In this document: positions 36,095-46,743 of the stretch, piece after piece | How the letters are laid out: the number at the start of each line of letters is the position of its first letter | Position numbering within the stretch: the stretch's first letter is position 1 | Assembly (NCBI GenBank): GCA_037043015.1 | Contig: CM073330.1 | Location: 8,078,012-8,142,011, forward strand | Source of the DNA: Bryum argenteum | Lineage: Eukaryota; Streptophyta; Bryopsida; Bryales; Bryaceae | Direction: 5' to 3' | Length of the DNA stretch: 64,000 nucleotides | Notes under the pieces: generated by a model | What the model saw: the letters and a program-made list of their open reading frames with translations, nothing else | Database searches by the model: none | What the model was told of the DNA's origin: nothing | Position numbers and translations under genes: made by a program

Positions 36095-36698
36095 CTAAGG
36101 TAGGAGTGGTGAAAACCGTCTGAATTTTAACTTTGCATACTTGGAATAGTGGTGTAAAATTTTAATTATTTTTCGATGATCCACAAAGCTAGTGCAAATC
36201 CATCCCGAAAAAAAAAAAAAAAAAAAAAAACATTTTTTGAGTAATCCTATAATTTCCTATGAATTTTTGAATGTAGAGTCTTAGGAGTCCCGCTACCCAA
36301 ACATAGAGTGTTGGCTTTGTTGCAAGGTTGTACTCCGGAAACTGTGGATTGAATGTCCCAAAAAAAATCAAAAAAGATTCACTACCTCACATAGGAGTTG
36401 TCCAAAACCGTTCAGTATGCATGGTTGAACTGAAAATAGTGGATGGTGACAAAAATCACATGTGCTGACACAATCGTGCATGGTGGCATGAAACCGCCAT
36501 TTCCACCCACAAAGAGTCAATTAATCCACCAAGTTCATGGCGTAAATCGACCTCAAATGTTTCCAAAACCGGCCAATTTACCATAAATTTTTTTAACTTT
36601 GGTTTTTTACGAATCACGTCAGACGGTTCTACAAACCCTACCCACAAACCTACTGTGCAGTTTTTGGGGCTGGAAGGTTTTCACCACTCCTACCTTAG
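36095..36698. mobile_element. 604-bp TIR element inserted in E2 exon, TA-flanked
   Basis: Exact 23-bp inverted ends (36095-36117 and 36676-36698; core GGTAGGAGTGGTGAAAACC). TA sits at each edge, as for Tc1/mariner-type insertion. Removing the element with one TA joins the minus-strand E2 exon so that the expected residues EEYL follow IVKADV, which supports insertion into an exon. An internal 21-A run lies at 36210-36230. There is no transposase. Confidence 0.65.
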
Positions 36699-37970
36699 AT
36701 ACTCTTCAACATCAGCCTTCACGATCCTCCATCTGGACCTGAGTGTCCCCTTAATACCGGACAAGGAAACCTGAAGAATAGAGCAATGCCGCCATTAAGC
36801 AAAAAATTACAGCACTAACGTGTGACACTGAATAGTGTTGGTCTAGTAAATAGGGTCTGCACAATGTAAGCTATCCGAGGCTGCAATAACTAACGTATAT
36901 AACCCACTCTGTCAATGTTGACATAAGCGAAGTGGTAGCTTCAGATGAAGCTTCCTTCGTACAATGATGAAGCTGCTAAACTCGGGCTCAGCCTTGAACA
37001 ACAATTACATAAGAGATCCACTCAAAACCCAAACCAGGGTGTAGCTATACACAGGTACCACTCATCCAGCCAGAATAACAAGAAAAAGGCGTTACTGATG
37101 GGATAGGATTCATTTAATTACATTCTTCTCCTCTGGAAACTTCGTGGCTGCTGGTGTCGCGAAAACACGGTCTCCACTCGTTTGAGGTTGAGACGCCTGA
37201 GCGGGTTTGGAAGGTGCAGATTTCCGTCCCTCTTGCTTCGGAGCCTCTTGCTTTGGAGGGGGAGGGGGAGCCGACTCCTCTTTCTTCGGTGAAGCAGGAG
37301 CCTCGCCACCTCTTGAAATCTTGTAGTCACCAATTAAGGCTAACTCCTCCTTTGAATCCACCATCAAACAAATAGCCTGTCCATTGAAACAGTCGAACGC
37401 AAGTGAGAAAAGAGCCCACGAGGTAAAACCCAAGTCAACGACGGCCAGTGGAAAAATTACAAATTAGAGAACTTGATGCTGTTTGACATTGTTTTCTGCA
37501 CTTGAAACAGCTAATACAAAGCAATGCATTGCATGTCTGCATCTTCCAAGATCTATATGATAAGATACAAGATTGACATGTTCAGTGACATCTATCCTTC
37601 AATAAATGACCATTTTTCTGAAGATTTGTAATATACCTGACCAACTGGGATGTCCTTAGCACCGTCACGAACCAAGATCTTCCCAAGAAACCATCTTCCA
37701 TCGATTCCATCTCCAAAGTGGCCTTGTCCTGTTGACAGATGTTTTCAAGTGGATGACAACCAAAACCATGTCAACGTAAAGAGATGAAAAGGAGGAAAGT
37801 GATAGCTTATTGGAACAGCTTGAGTAACTGAAAGAAACCCTAGTACACTAAGGGCAAGCTTACTTTACTTAGAAACTAGTGACTACTAAACCTACCGTCT
37901 CGATGTCACACAAAACGTCTCCAGCAGCAACTTGCTCTCCCTCTTTCTTCCGCCATTTAGCGATGTTACC
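36699..37970 (-). pseudogene. Pyruvate dehydrogenase E2 (lipoyl domain) gene fragment, decayed
   Basis: Four minus-strand exons with proper acceptors and donors: 37970-37896 ([14 protein letters not shown], ending LCDIET), 37728-37637 (DKATLEMESMEDGFLG, then IPVGQ in a shifted frame), 37376-37122 (AICLMVDSKEELA, a Pro/Lys-rich linker, then RVFATPAATKFPEEKN) and 36770-36699 (VSLSGIKGT, then IVKADVEEY). The order is lipoyl domain, linker and E3-binding domain of plant mitochondrial E2, with the lipoyl lysine context ET|DKA kept. The second exon is 92 nt where 93 is needed, a 1-nt deletion; the fourth is garbled and then cut by the 604-bp element. No MPALSP start exon and no catalytic domain are present. 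Retained introns show a DNA-level duplication, not a retrocopy. Confidence 0.82.
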
Positions 37971-38399
37971 CTGGGAAAACAGACGTCATGTTAGACCATT
38001 TGCAATCACATAGTAATCTATCAGCTATTAATAACCATCGGTATGCATATTTCGAAACAAAGCAATAAAGAGTAACTCCAGTTCCATTCACAAAAGATTC
38101 ATAAAGAGCATAGGAAGGACAAACCTGAGTCAGTTACAGACCGCTGGAAATAGGACCTGATCTACCACAACAGAAAAATGCAGAGCGTGTTCAGCATGAA
38201 TAAAAAAAAAACGTAGGTACTTGTGGATTTCAGTCGAAACCTCAGATAAACCACAGCACAACGGGACATTCTTCCAGAATTCTTTCCAACTACGATCACA
38301 ATTGCCGCCGAACACACTACAACTTAGCTGTAAGCACACCTACAAAGATTGAAAAATAGAAGAGCGAGATGTCATTACGATTCCGCAACCAAGCAGCGT

Positions 38400-39410
38400 G
38401 AGTCCCGTGAAGAGGTCACCTAATCAAGTTCAAAACATCACCCGCAATCATCTACAGTCCCACACCGCTGTCTGCTCCGACAGTGGGTGTGGGGAGCGAG
38501 AGTCTTGGGGGAGACCCTCCTGGCCTCCTCCCACGTTCTCCATGCGCTCACTAAATCCAATCCGTGTTCCCCCTTGGAGGTGGGGCACCAGTTTTTAGTT
38601 TTTCCATTTTTGACCCCTCAAGGTCATTTATTTTATTTTATTTTTTGAAATATGGGGTCTGCACCCCCATTTTACCCCCGGGGCCTCTTCTTGGAATTTT
38701 AACCCTTAATTGACATCCTTGTTTTCCACAAATTGGAGAGAAATGCAACCTCATTGTCTTCTGGCCTTATTTCTGCATTGAAGATAAATCAATTTTGAGA
38801 ATCGGAAACGGTGGTTACCAAGGTAACTTGGTGATGTGACCAATGCAAAAAAGATCGATCACATCGGGTAAAATCTAAAAAAATGGCACCGTTGAGAAAA
38901 AAATGTTTAGGTTGATGATCATGAGTGAGAAATATCATATTGCTATTTTGGTTTTTCTCCCCTTGGGTCATTTTTTCTGAAAATTGGCATCATAGAGCAT
39001 GGTATAGGGATAAAGATCAAGATTTTTTATTATTTTGAAAAAAAAAAAACATCAAAAAAATAAAAAGAAAGGCCAAGTCAAAGAGCATTGACCATGGGAT
39101 CATGTGGCCCCTACAATTTCGTGCGGATCACACAAACCTCAAGAAGGCGATAGGGAAGGAGCATTGGATTTGGAAAAACAAAAGAATAGGGGTGCCTTTT
39201 AACAAGATTTGCACCCTACCACTGCGTCGGACCCCAAAAACAAAATCAATGACCTCGGTGACCAGTTTGGTTACCGGTGACAATTAAGGGTTAAGGGCTT
39301 ACAAGCAAAAAAATACCGGGTACCTTTTTATTAGCCTCCGTCCATATTTGAAAATTCCAAGGGCAACATGGATTGAATTTAGTGTCCGGCCGTCCTCCAC
39401 ACCGTTGTCC
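38400..39410. other. Isolated minisatellite unit and unassigned DNA
   Basis: 38460-38550 holds one separate unit of the minisatellite described next. 38690-38725 and 39270-39300 are imperfect inverted matches around 'aacccttaattg' and may bound another old element. No gene is supported. Confidence 0.4.
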
Positions 39411-40095
39411 ACTCCGACAGCGCCTCCTCCCACACCGCTATCTGCTCTGATAGCGGCTATAGGGGGGGGGGGGCGAGAGTTTGGGGGAGACCCTCCTCCC
39501 ACATCCTCCACATCGATGTTTGCTCCAACAGCGCCTCCTCCCACACCACTGTCTGCTCCGACAGTGGCTGTGGAGGGGCGAGAGTTTGGGGGAGACCCTC
39601 CTCCCACATCCTCCACACCGCTGTATGCTCCAACAGCGCCTCCTCCCACACCACTGTCTGCTCCGACAGTGGCTGTGGAGGGGCGAGAGTTTGGGGGAGA
39701 CCCTCCTCCCACATCCTCCACACCGCTATCTGCTCCAACAGCGCCTCCTCCCACACCATTGTCTGCTCCGACAGTGGCTGTCGGGGGGCGAGAGTTTGAG
39801 GATACCCTCCTCCCACATCCTCCACACCGCTATCTGCTCCAACAGCGTCTCTTCCCACACCACCACTGCTCTCCTCCGACGGCGGCCGTGGGGAGCGAGA
39901 GTTTTGGAGAAGACCCTCCTCCCACGTCCTTCACACCACTATCTGCTCCGACAGTGGCTCCTCCCACACCGCTGTCTGCTCCGACAGCGGCTGTGGAGGA
40001 GCCAGAGTTTTGGAGGAGACCCTCCTCCCACGTCCTCCACACCGCTGTATGCTCTGATAGCGGCTCCTCCTACATCGTTGTCTGCTTCGATAGTG
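39395..40095. repeat. GC-rich minisatellite, about 120-bp units
   Basis: About six tandem units, each with 'ctgctccgacagtgg' or 'ctgctccaacagcg', a G-rich part (ggggcgagagtttggggga) and a C-rich part (gaccctcctcccacatcctcc). Diverged units continue to 40370 and about 40510-40550. All six frames stay open for long stretches, so the Pro/Thr/Ser-rich and Gly/Ala-rich frames are products of composition. The 39457-39475 start contains a G-run of 12. Confidence 0.9.
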
Positions 40096-40731
40096 CTGTG
40101 GGGGAGCAAGAGTTTTGGGGGAGAGAGGTGTGTAGTCTATGCGGCATTGGAGTCACGAGGGCGCGTGAGAGAGGTGTGTAGCCGCGGCATCGGAGTCACG
40201 AGGGCGTGGAAGAGAAGTGTCCAGCCGCGGCATGGGAGTCACTAGGGCGTGGCGGAGGCAGCGCGAGGAGCTTCGCCGCGGCCAGGTAGATTCAAGTGGG
40301 GTGGGAGTGCCTCTTCCCACATCCTCCCTCACTGTTGTGTGCTCCGACAGCGACGGTGGGGAACAAGGGATTTTGGGGGAGTCCGGTGTGCAACCGCAAA
40401 GGGATGGCGTGGGTGGGAGTAAGACTGTCGATGGGAGAGTCCACAGGGATGGTGAAATTCCAGTGGTGATGAAGCTAAAAACTGCCAAAGCCGTCGTGGA
40501 GGTAGTCTTCCTCCACACCACTGTCTGCTCCGAATGCGAAGGTGGCGGTGTAGACCGTAATGGAGGAAGAGGGGGACGAGGCAGAGCAGCATGAGCGGAG
40601 GTGTAGGGTTGACAGTGACACGAATTGAAGTGTTAGTGTAACAAGGGTTTCTTTAGGTTTGTGTTGTTACTTTCATACATCTTCTTACTCTATATTCATC
40701 GCTATTGTTCCAGGAATCATCTCAGCAAAGC

Positions 40732-41375
40732 ATGGATATTAGAGACCATGTTACTCCTGCGGAAGAAACCAAAGTATTTATCATGATTTATGAAAAATTC
40801 TGTTGTGCGCCATACAACAACATATATTCATTGATTTTATTGTGATCCAAAGTTTTTGTAGTGCCTAACTTCATATGATGAACTTCATGTATTTGTGTAT
40901 GTCAGTTTGAGAGTTATAACCATTATGTATTTTCCTCTAATTTTAGGTCTGTTATGATGCTCTTGAGCTTTCTATTAATTATCCGCCCTTTGTGATCAAT
41001 CTCTTAGACTTCTCCGACTCGTACAATGCCCATTATTGTACTTGCAACCTGTCGATTGTAAACAATTTAGATAGTGGTTCGGTAGCGGTTCATTCTCCAG
41101 AGTATATGCCTATCTCCCCGGTTTATGAACCCACATCGCCTGGGTATATGCCAACGTCTCCGCTATTTGAGTCCACCCCACCGCCATTGTCTACCGTTTC
41201 TCCAACGTCACCTTTGGTTATGAAGAGGCCAACTCCTGTGGTTTTCGCCCTTACGGCAAAACCAAGACGTACGGCCCCAATCACAAGGCGTCATTGGAAG
41301 GCAATCTTGCATTGGACTAGTACAGAGGCTACCTTTTACTACACAGAGGCTCCACGTACATTGACTCGCAAGTGA
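40732..41375 (+). CDS. Small predicted protein with Pol II CTD-like motifs
   Basis: Two exons, 40732-40773 and 40947-41375, join in phase (acceptor ttttag, donor AAA|gtattt) and give 156 aa. The middle contains SPEYMPISPVYEPTSPGYM then PTSP, which follows the YxPTSPx spacing of the RNA polymerase II largest-subunit CTD. The rest shows no domain: a hydrophobic-acidic N-terminus and a basic C-terminus (KPRRTAPITRRHWKA). The ATG is in an exon whose acceptor (ttccag) lies at 40713, so the true start may be further 5'. No homologue is recognised. It could be a lineage-specific gene, a captured CTD scrap or a chance frame. Confidence 0.35.
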
Positions 41376-41924
41376 TAGAATGCGCATCCGATGATCATTG
41401 AGTTGTGACAGAAGATATTTAAGATAAAAGAGAGTTTGTGATATCTTCTTTATGATTAATTTATTTTGTATTACTTCATGACTGTGTGTTGGGTTTGAAT
41501 ATGGATTGATATTACGATTGGTAGAAAACCCCAACACAGGCGACGTTGCCAACGTCTTGTCCTCTGAGTTGAAAATCTTTGTTGAGAGAGCGAATCGCAA
41601 CATCGAACTCATCACAAGGTAGACTCCATTAACGTTATCAACACCTTTCACCACACCCTTGAACAAATCCCCATGTGTAGAATGATATCAATGGCAAGAG
41701 TGAATCGGTTGGAGAAATGGGGATCCAACATATTTTCCAACTTCTTGCCAATTTTTCTTAAGCTTTGATCTTATATGCATCTCCACGTCTTCATTCTAAC
41801 TCCTATCCGTTTGATATTGCGGCGTAATTGCACCAAATACGACCTATGCCAAGATCCATGCCCATTCCACGGTGGTGCGTGAAACTATAGTCCGACTTAG
41901 CCGTACGTTCTTTGAGAGTATGCT

Positions 41925-42090
41925 GAAGTCTTAGCACAAGCGTTTGAGTCTGGCGTCGTTAGATATGTTCTTATTCGAGCTACTAGTTGTGATCCTGGGG
42001 CCCTTGTTTTTATGGATGCAAAGGCTGTAGTAGGGGATTCTGAGTCCTCCAGATTAGATAGTGAAAGTAGCGATTATAGCGTATCTTGAA
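41925..42090 (+). other. Short open frame, unknown
   Basis: A 54-codon frame (EYAEVLAQAFESGVVRYVLI and on, ending with a Ser/Asp-rich tail SSDYSVS) has plant-like codon use but no start codon and a stop just upstream. It could be a terminal exon of the preceding predicted gene. No domain is recognised. Confidence 0.2.
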
Positions 42091-42409
42091 TTTGTACGAC
42101 ATTTCAAACTTCTGTTGTATTCATTTGATTTGATTCGATTGGATTGGATTTGATTACATATCGCTACAACCTTTGCTCCACACATTTCTTGCATTATTTT
42201 ACTTGACAATACGGTATTATAATATTTTTTCGTTTTATATTCTTAGCACGGTCTACGGTAATAGGTGTTATTATCTTTACTTCACTCCATTTTTGGATTT
42301 AGTCTATCCAAATATAACCAGAATCTTCCAATAATAATCTATAATGTTGCAAAAATCCACGGTCATAGGAACTCTTGGTCAAGACTGTTTTCTTCTTTTC
42401 CCCAGAAAG

Positions 42410-42690
42410 TTAAATCGGTGAGCATGCTCGTTGCTCGCTGCTCGCTGCTCGTGGCTCACATCTTAGCAACTGCCGTTACTACTAGTGCCTTGAAGATACT
42501 TGACATAGTATCCCCCCAAAGGTCTTTGAGGTACCCATACAACAAGGTCCAAAGACCCCCCACAATAGTTGGGTGGACTATAGTGGTGAGCACCACGCCG
42601 GCATGGGGAATAGAACCCACGACCTCCTCATTGGGGGCCTAAGCCCTAACCACCAAGCCAAGGCTTGTGGTGCCTTCAGAGGAAAACACT
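42410..42690 (+). repeat. Dispersed repeat, family F
   Basis: 'gtgctcgctgctcgtggctc'-like phrases invert 34918-34970, and 42500-42680 aligns with 49205-49395 ('gtggactat', 'gacctcctcattgg', 'accaccaagccaa'). One frame reads GIEPTTSSLGA, a peptide often produced by translated repeats; I do not treat it as a gene. Confidence 0.6.
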
Positions 42691-42787
42691 AGGAACCCAG
42701 TTCAGAGAGATTGAATAGCGCCTTCTGAATCTTGTAGAATGAGAGCGAGAGAAGGGCACTTAATTCCTATATTATTAATTAATTATT

Positions 42788-44150
42788 AATCAAAACGCCT
42801 CAAAACAACATTATTTTTTTTTCAAAACTGCCTTGTTTCTATGCAAGGTGTAAGTTTTTAACTTTCAATGTAGTTTTGAGTATGTAACCGTTAGATCTTG
42901 TACTTAAATTGTATGACTGTGCATATTGGTATCAAGAAGAGCAAACTAGGCACCCGAAACTAGAAAGTTTTCGTCAGATTGGGTAGCCGAAATTGGAAAT
43001 TGTGTTACACCGCATGAGCCCTCAAAGAGAGTGTATTCCGCCATGGGGAGATACCCTCTGCGTCGGGTATCTCCCGCAGCAGAATACCCTCCCCTCGGGG
43101 GCTCCTGCTACACATACATCCTAAAAAAATGGCATGTGAAACCTATAAAAATGCTTGATCATTCAAATGCAAAGGCCCTTCTCTTACATAAAAAATAGCA
43201 TGTGAAAAATTCTTGGGTTGTAAACCTAACGGTGAGATTAGGCCTCAAAACCTTCTTGACAAGAAAAAAAAAAAAAAAAAAAAAAAAAAATAAAGAAAAG
43301 AAAAAGGAAAACCTCAATTTTTGGTGAATATTTGAAGTTTCTTGAAATCTAATCAACTTTGAGGAGATTTTGAACATCTATGAGCATGTACCGCAATTTG
43401 GACACATGTCAAGTAGTGTATTCAAACTTTAACCGTGATTATCTCCTAAAGTTTGAAGGATTTTGAGGTGAGTAATGACTCTTCGGAAAGATATGAAAAA
43501 CTCCATAACTTCCAAAAGGTTTTAACTTCATGCGGGCTAAATATAGTGAATCAGAAGCTCACCAAACCCCAAACGATTACAATCAGTCTGGCCTTATTAC
43601 ACTTTAGGTGTCAAAATGATTGGTTAAAACTTGACATCCAAGTATTCATTATCAGTTTCATGATTTGGCTCATCGTTACTTTATGTGCTTGTGAGCAACA
43701 AATCTTATAAAAGCGCATGACTTTACTCTGTGATTCGAAGAATGTTCAATTACATTGGTACCTGTGTACATAATAGCTCATTAGAAAGGACACAAGAATG
43801 CTACCATCAAACAGTGAAGCTAGCAGAAGATTTATGGTTTCTACAGTGGTCATCAGAGCCTTTTTTTACGTTCAATTAAGGGTCTATATCCCATGCAACA
43901 TGCAGATCATGCCTCGTGTGCAGGTGAGCTTAAGGCAGGTGGATTTGATTCTGTCGTAGCACGCAATGTAAGATTCCTTTTTCAAATTCGAAAAGCACAT
44001 GTAACTGAAAGCCACCACCACAAACTTAAGTACAAACTCTTACAATTGCATACTCAAAACTACATCAAAAGTTAAAATTTTGCACCTTGCAAAGTAAAGA
44101 GGGCAGTTTTAAGAATTTCATTTTTTTGCAATTTGAGGCCTTTCAATCGT
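42788..44150. repeat. Large imperfect inverted repeat, arms about 125 bp
   Basis: 42788-42915 is the approximate reverse complement of 44025-44150 (shared GTAGTTTTGAGTATG, 'gcaaggtg', 'aaaactgcc', 'gcctcaaa'). The arm belongs to family R1. The 1.1-kb interior has a 27-A run (43264-43290) and no gene. It may be a foldback element or two independent insertions. Confidence 0.55.
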
Positions 44151-46600
44151 AGTGGCTTAAAGTGGCACTGGAGAGGAGTGCTCGTTCTGCGTGTCGCATT
44201 ACTTGTATGGAGGCCCTCAAGGCCATTTGGCCTCAATCATCCCGTTGGTGGGCTACTATGGCATCAGAGGGGCTTTCAAGTGCGTGCCAGGGCATCTGGT
44301 GGAGATGCTCTTATGACGCAGGGCCAGGGGCCCGGCCTGGAGCCCAGACCTAGGCATGCTCTAATGCCATTAGACGAGGAGGACCGTGAACCTCAATCAC
44401 GAAGTTCATCACAATACATGGCGCATTAAATGGCTATTACCGGAGGAGAAAGTCAACCATCGAATAATACTACACTAAATTTGATAATTAGTGTTAGATT
44501 ATTATAAGATTTGAAAATGCTATAAGTTTTTACTTTTGTTTAAAAAAATTTACCAAGAGCATTGATTCTGATACTATATAAGGACCCCCATCTTGCCCAA
44601 TATAGTGGGTAAAATTATTGAACAAGTAAAAAATTATAACATGTTTATGTAAATTAGTGCATCTACCACTAATTATCAAATTTAGTGTAGAGACTTTGCA
44701 CCTCATGACAAAAAACATAGTCAATCTCGATCACTGTGATTTTTTTTGAAATACGGTTCAATCTTAAATGGAATATTGTCAAGTACAAGAGCGAACAGAT
44801 GGGCTTTCATTGTGTGCTACCGCGGGGAGCACCCACTTGTACGGATTCGATTAAGACTCACTCCTATAAGAGCTCTTTCCAGGGTGATTAGCAAAAGATA
44901 ACTTTACAATGATCATACACTACGCATGTTCACTACCTAGGCGGTTTGCGGAAGAAGAAACTGCCAAAGGCGTTAAAACAGTCTACGCTAAGTGAACCCA
45001 AAACGAAAAAGTCCCTAGAGGAGGTCTAAAAGCAGGCCTGACTCAATCACACTTCGCGAAGCGTATTGGTCCTGGTCGACCGACTTATCGGGTTATAATC
45101 TGTGCGTAAACCTTGATTTTCGGAGGCTCCGGGACTGATAATGGTCGTTGCTTTTTTCGACTGATTATGGATTGCGATGAAGGTAAGGCTTTGGAGGTGC
45201 ACCCGCAGTTCCTTGACGGGATGCCGCGGATGCCGACTTGTTCTATTGACCCTAGTCAAGGGCGAGCGAGAAGACCCTACGGTCGTCCCTTGGGTTCCCT
45301 GGCTTGCAGAGTTGCATACAAAAGGTTGCGCAGAAGGGGAGTGACGCCATCCCTCATGCAGTCTCTTGCCACCTGCTATAATACAATCTCTGTCGGTATG
45401 ACTAATTCATTATCAGATCCAGGCTCATATTCCTGAAGATGAATGCTCACACAATCGAGATAACACTTCATTTGTTTGAAGCAATATCAACATATGATGT
45501 TGATTCAATATCAGTGCACAACTGTTGATGATTAGTATTCTAAACAAAGTACTAAATTCTTATTTCTTACGTAAATTTGCTAAATGTTGTTTTACTCTCA
45601 ATGTTTATCTATTTAAAAAGAGTGTGTGCATGTTATTGAGACGATTGTGCTTCTAAGGCATGCTCGTTCTGGTACCCAAGCTAAGTTAACATTTTATGGT
45701 CCAATGTAAAAATTGGGAGAGACAATAGGGTGATGAAATGATGATGGCTATATATGTGCACCCATCATGACACCTCCTCAAGAATGCAGCAGCCAAGAAA
45801 AATGACACCAGCCCTGGCAAAATGGCACCCGCTCGCCTTGCCCTAGGAGACCTGACATCACGGTGGCACCTGCCCTTACCTTCTGAAGAGTCTTTGCAAG
45901 AGGTTTGCGAATGCTTTCTTCATCTCCTCGGACGCCCTTCTCCTTCTTTGAATCGATTGTGCCAAGAGTTTGAACAACTCGTGTCATACGGACAATATGA
46001 AGGCATCCTCTTCTAATTCCTCTTAGAAAACCATGGATCACTTCATTTGAAGGGAGCTAAGTAATCTAACGCTCATTTCTTCACTTGCCTTCAGTTGGAT
46101 TCTGGAGTTGAGACCTTCGGAACACAAGCTCACGTCCTTTCTTCGTTGTGTACTTTGAGAAGGATAAATTAGTACCCCACGACCATAGCATCGAATCAAT
46201 GCCTGTAAAACCATAATATCAAGCTCTATATTAATACCTATATTATGGTGTTCCAGGGCGTCTATCTGCATGGATAGACAGGCTCTTACTGCTGTCCTGT
46301 ATCACCGAGTGAAGTTACTCTTGCCTCTTTGAAAACCAGGCCACATCTCAAGAGGATGCCTAAAAAAAGCATAATTCACGATGAACAGTTGGCTGGAGTT
46401 CCGCCCTATGCCGTGGCAAGAGGATACTTGATCGTCATGACCTGATCACTCAAGACAAAAAGATCTGGGCCCCACCCCTCTGGAAAACCAGGATTGAATG
46501 CAGTGAGCGACTAAATCTTTTCAGTAATTAAAGTGGCTGCGAACTCCAGGTTTCACTCCCGCTTTTACGCACGGTCACGGACGTACTGGCATAGTGGTAC
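44151..46600. other. Intergenic DNA, partly GC-richer
   Basis: 44170-44430 and 45050-45440 are GC-richer than the surroundings and contain medium-length frames, but none has a recognisable motif or consistent splice structure. They may be gene or gag fragments. No feature is supported. Confidence 0.35.
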
Positions 46601-46635
46601 TCTACTGTCCTGGTCCGTATGGGTGCTCTTTATCT

Positions 46636-46662
46636 CATGCATGCATGATATCGAGTATATAA
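46636..46662 (+). promoter_or_regulatory. Putative core promoter of the carbonic anhydrase gene
   Basis: TATATAA at 46656-46662 lies 82 bases before the ATG, a usual plant TATA distance given a short leader. Immediately upstream is CATGCATGCATG (46636-46647), which contains overlapping RY-type CATGCA elements known as B3-factor targets in plants. The activity is inferred only. Confidence 0.45.
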
Positions 46663-46743
46663 TCGCGTGCTCGTCTGCTCATTCCACCATCGTTCGTTGT
46701 TGCACGTTGCACATCCCTTGCTTGCTCAAGTCCAACTTACACG

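Noticed and set aside
39299..40521. Several long frames (up to 277 aa) in both strands
   Set aside because: All are by-products of the GC-rich minisatellite; they overlap in several frames with no conserved domain.
43850..43865. Primer-binding-site-like TGGTCATCAGAGCC
   Set aside because: It differs from the tRNA-Met-type site TGGTATCAGAGC by an inserted base, and no LTR pair or gag-pol sequence was found around it.
45778..46041. Overlapping frames on both strands at 45.8-46.0 kb
   Set aside because: Neither has a recognisable motif, a consistent splice context or similarity to anything else in the window.
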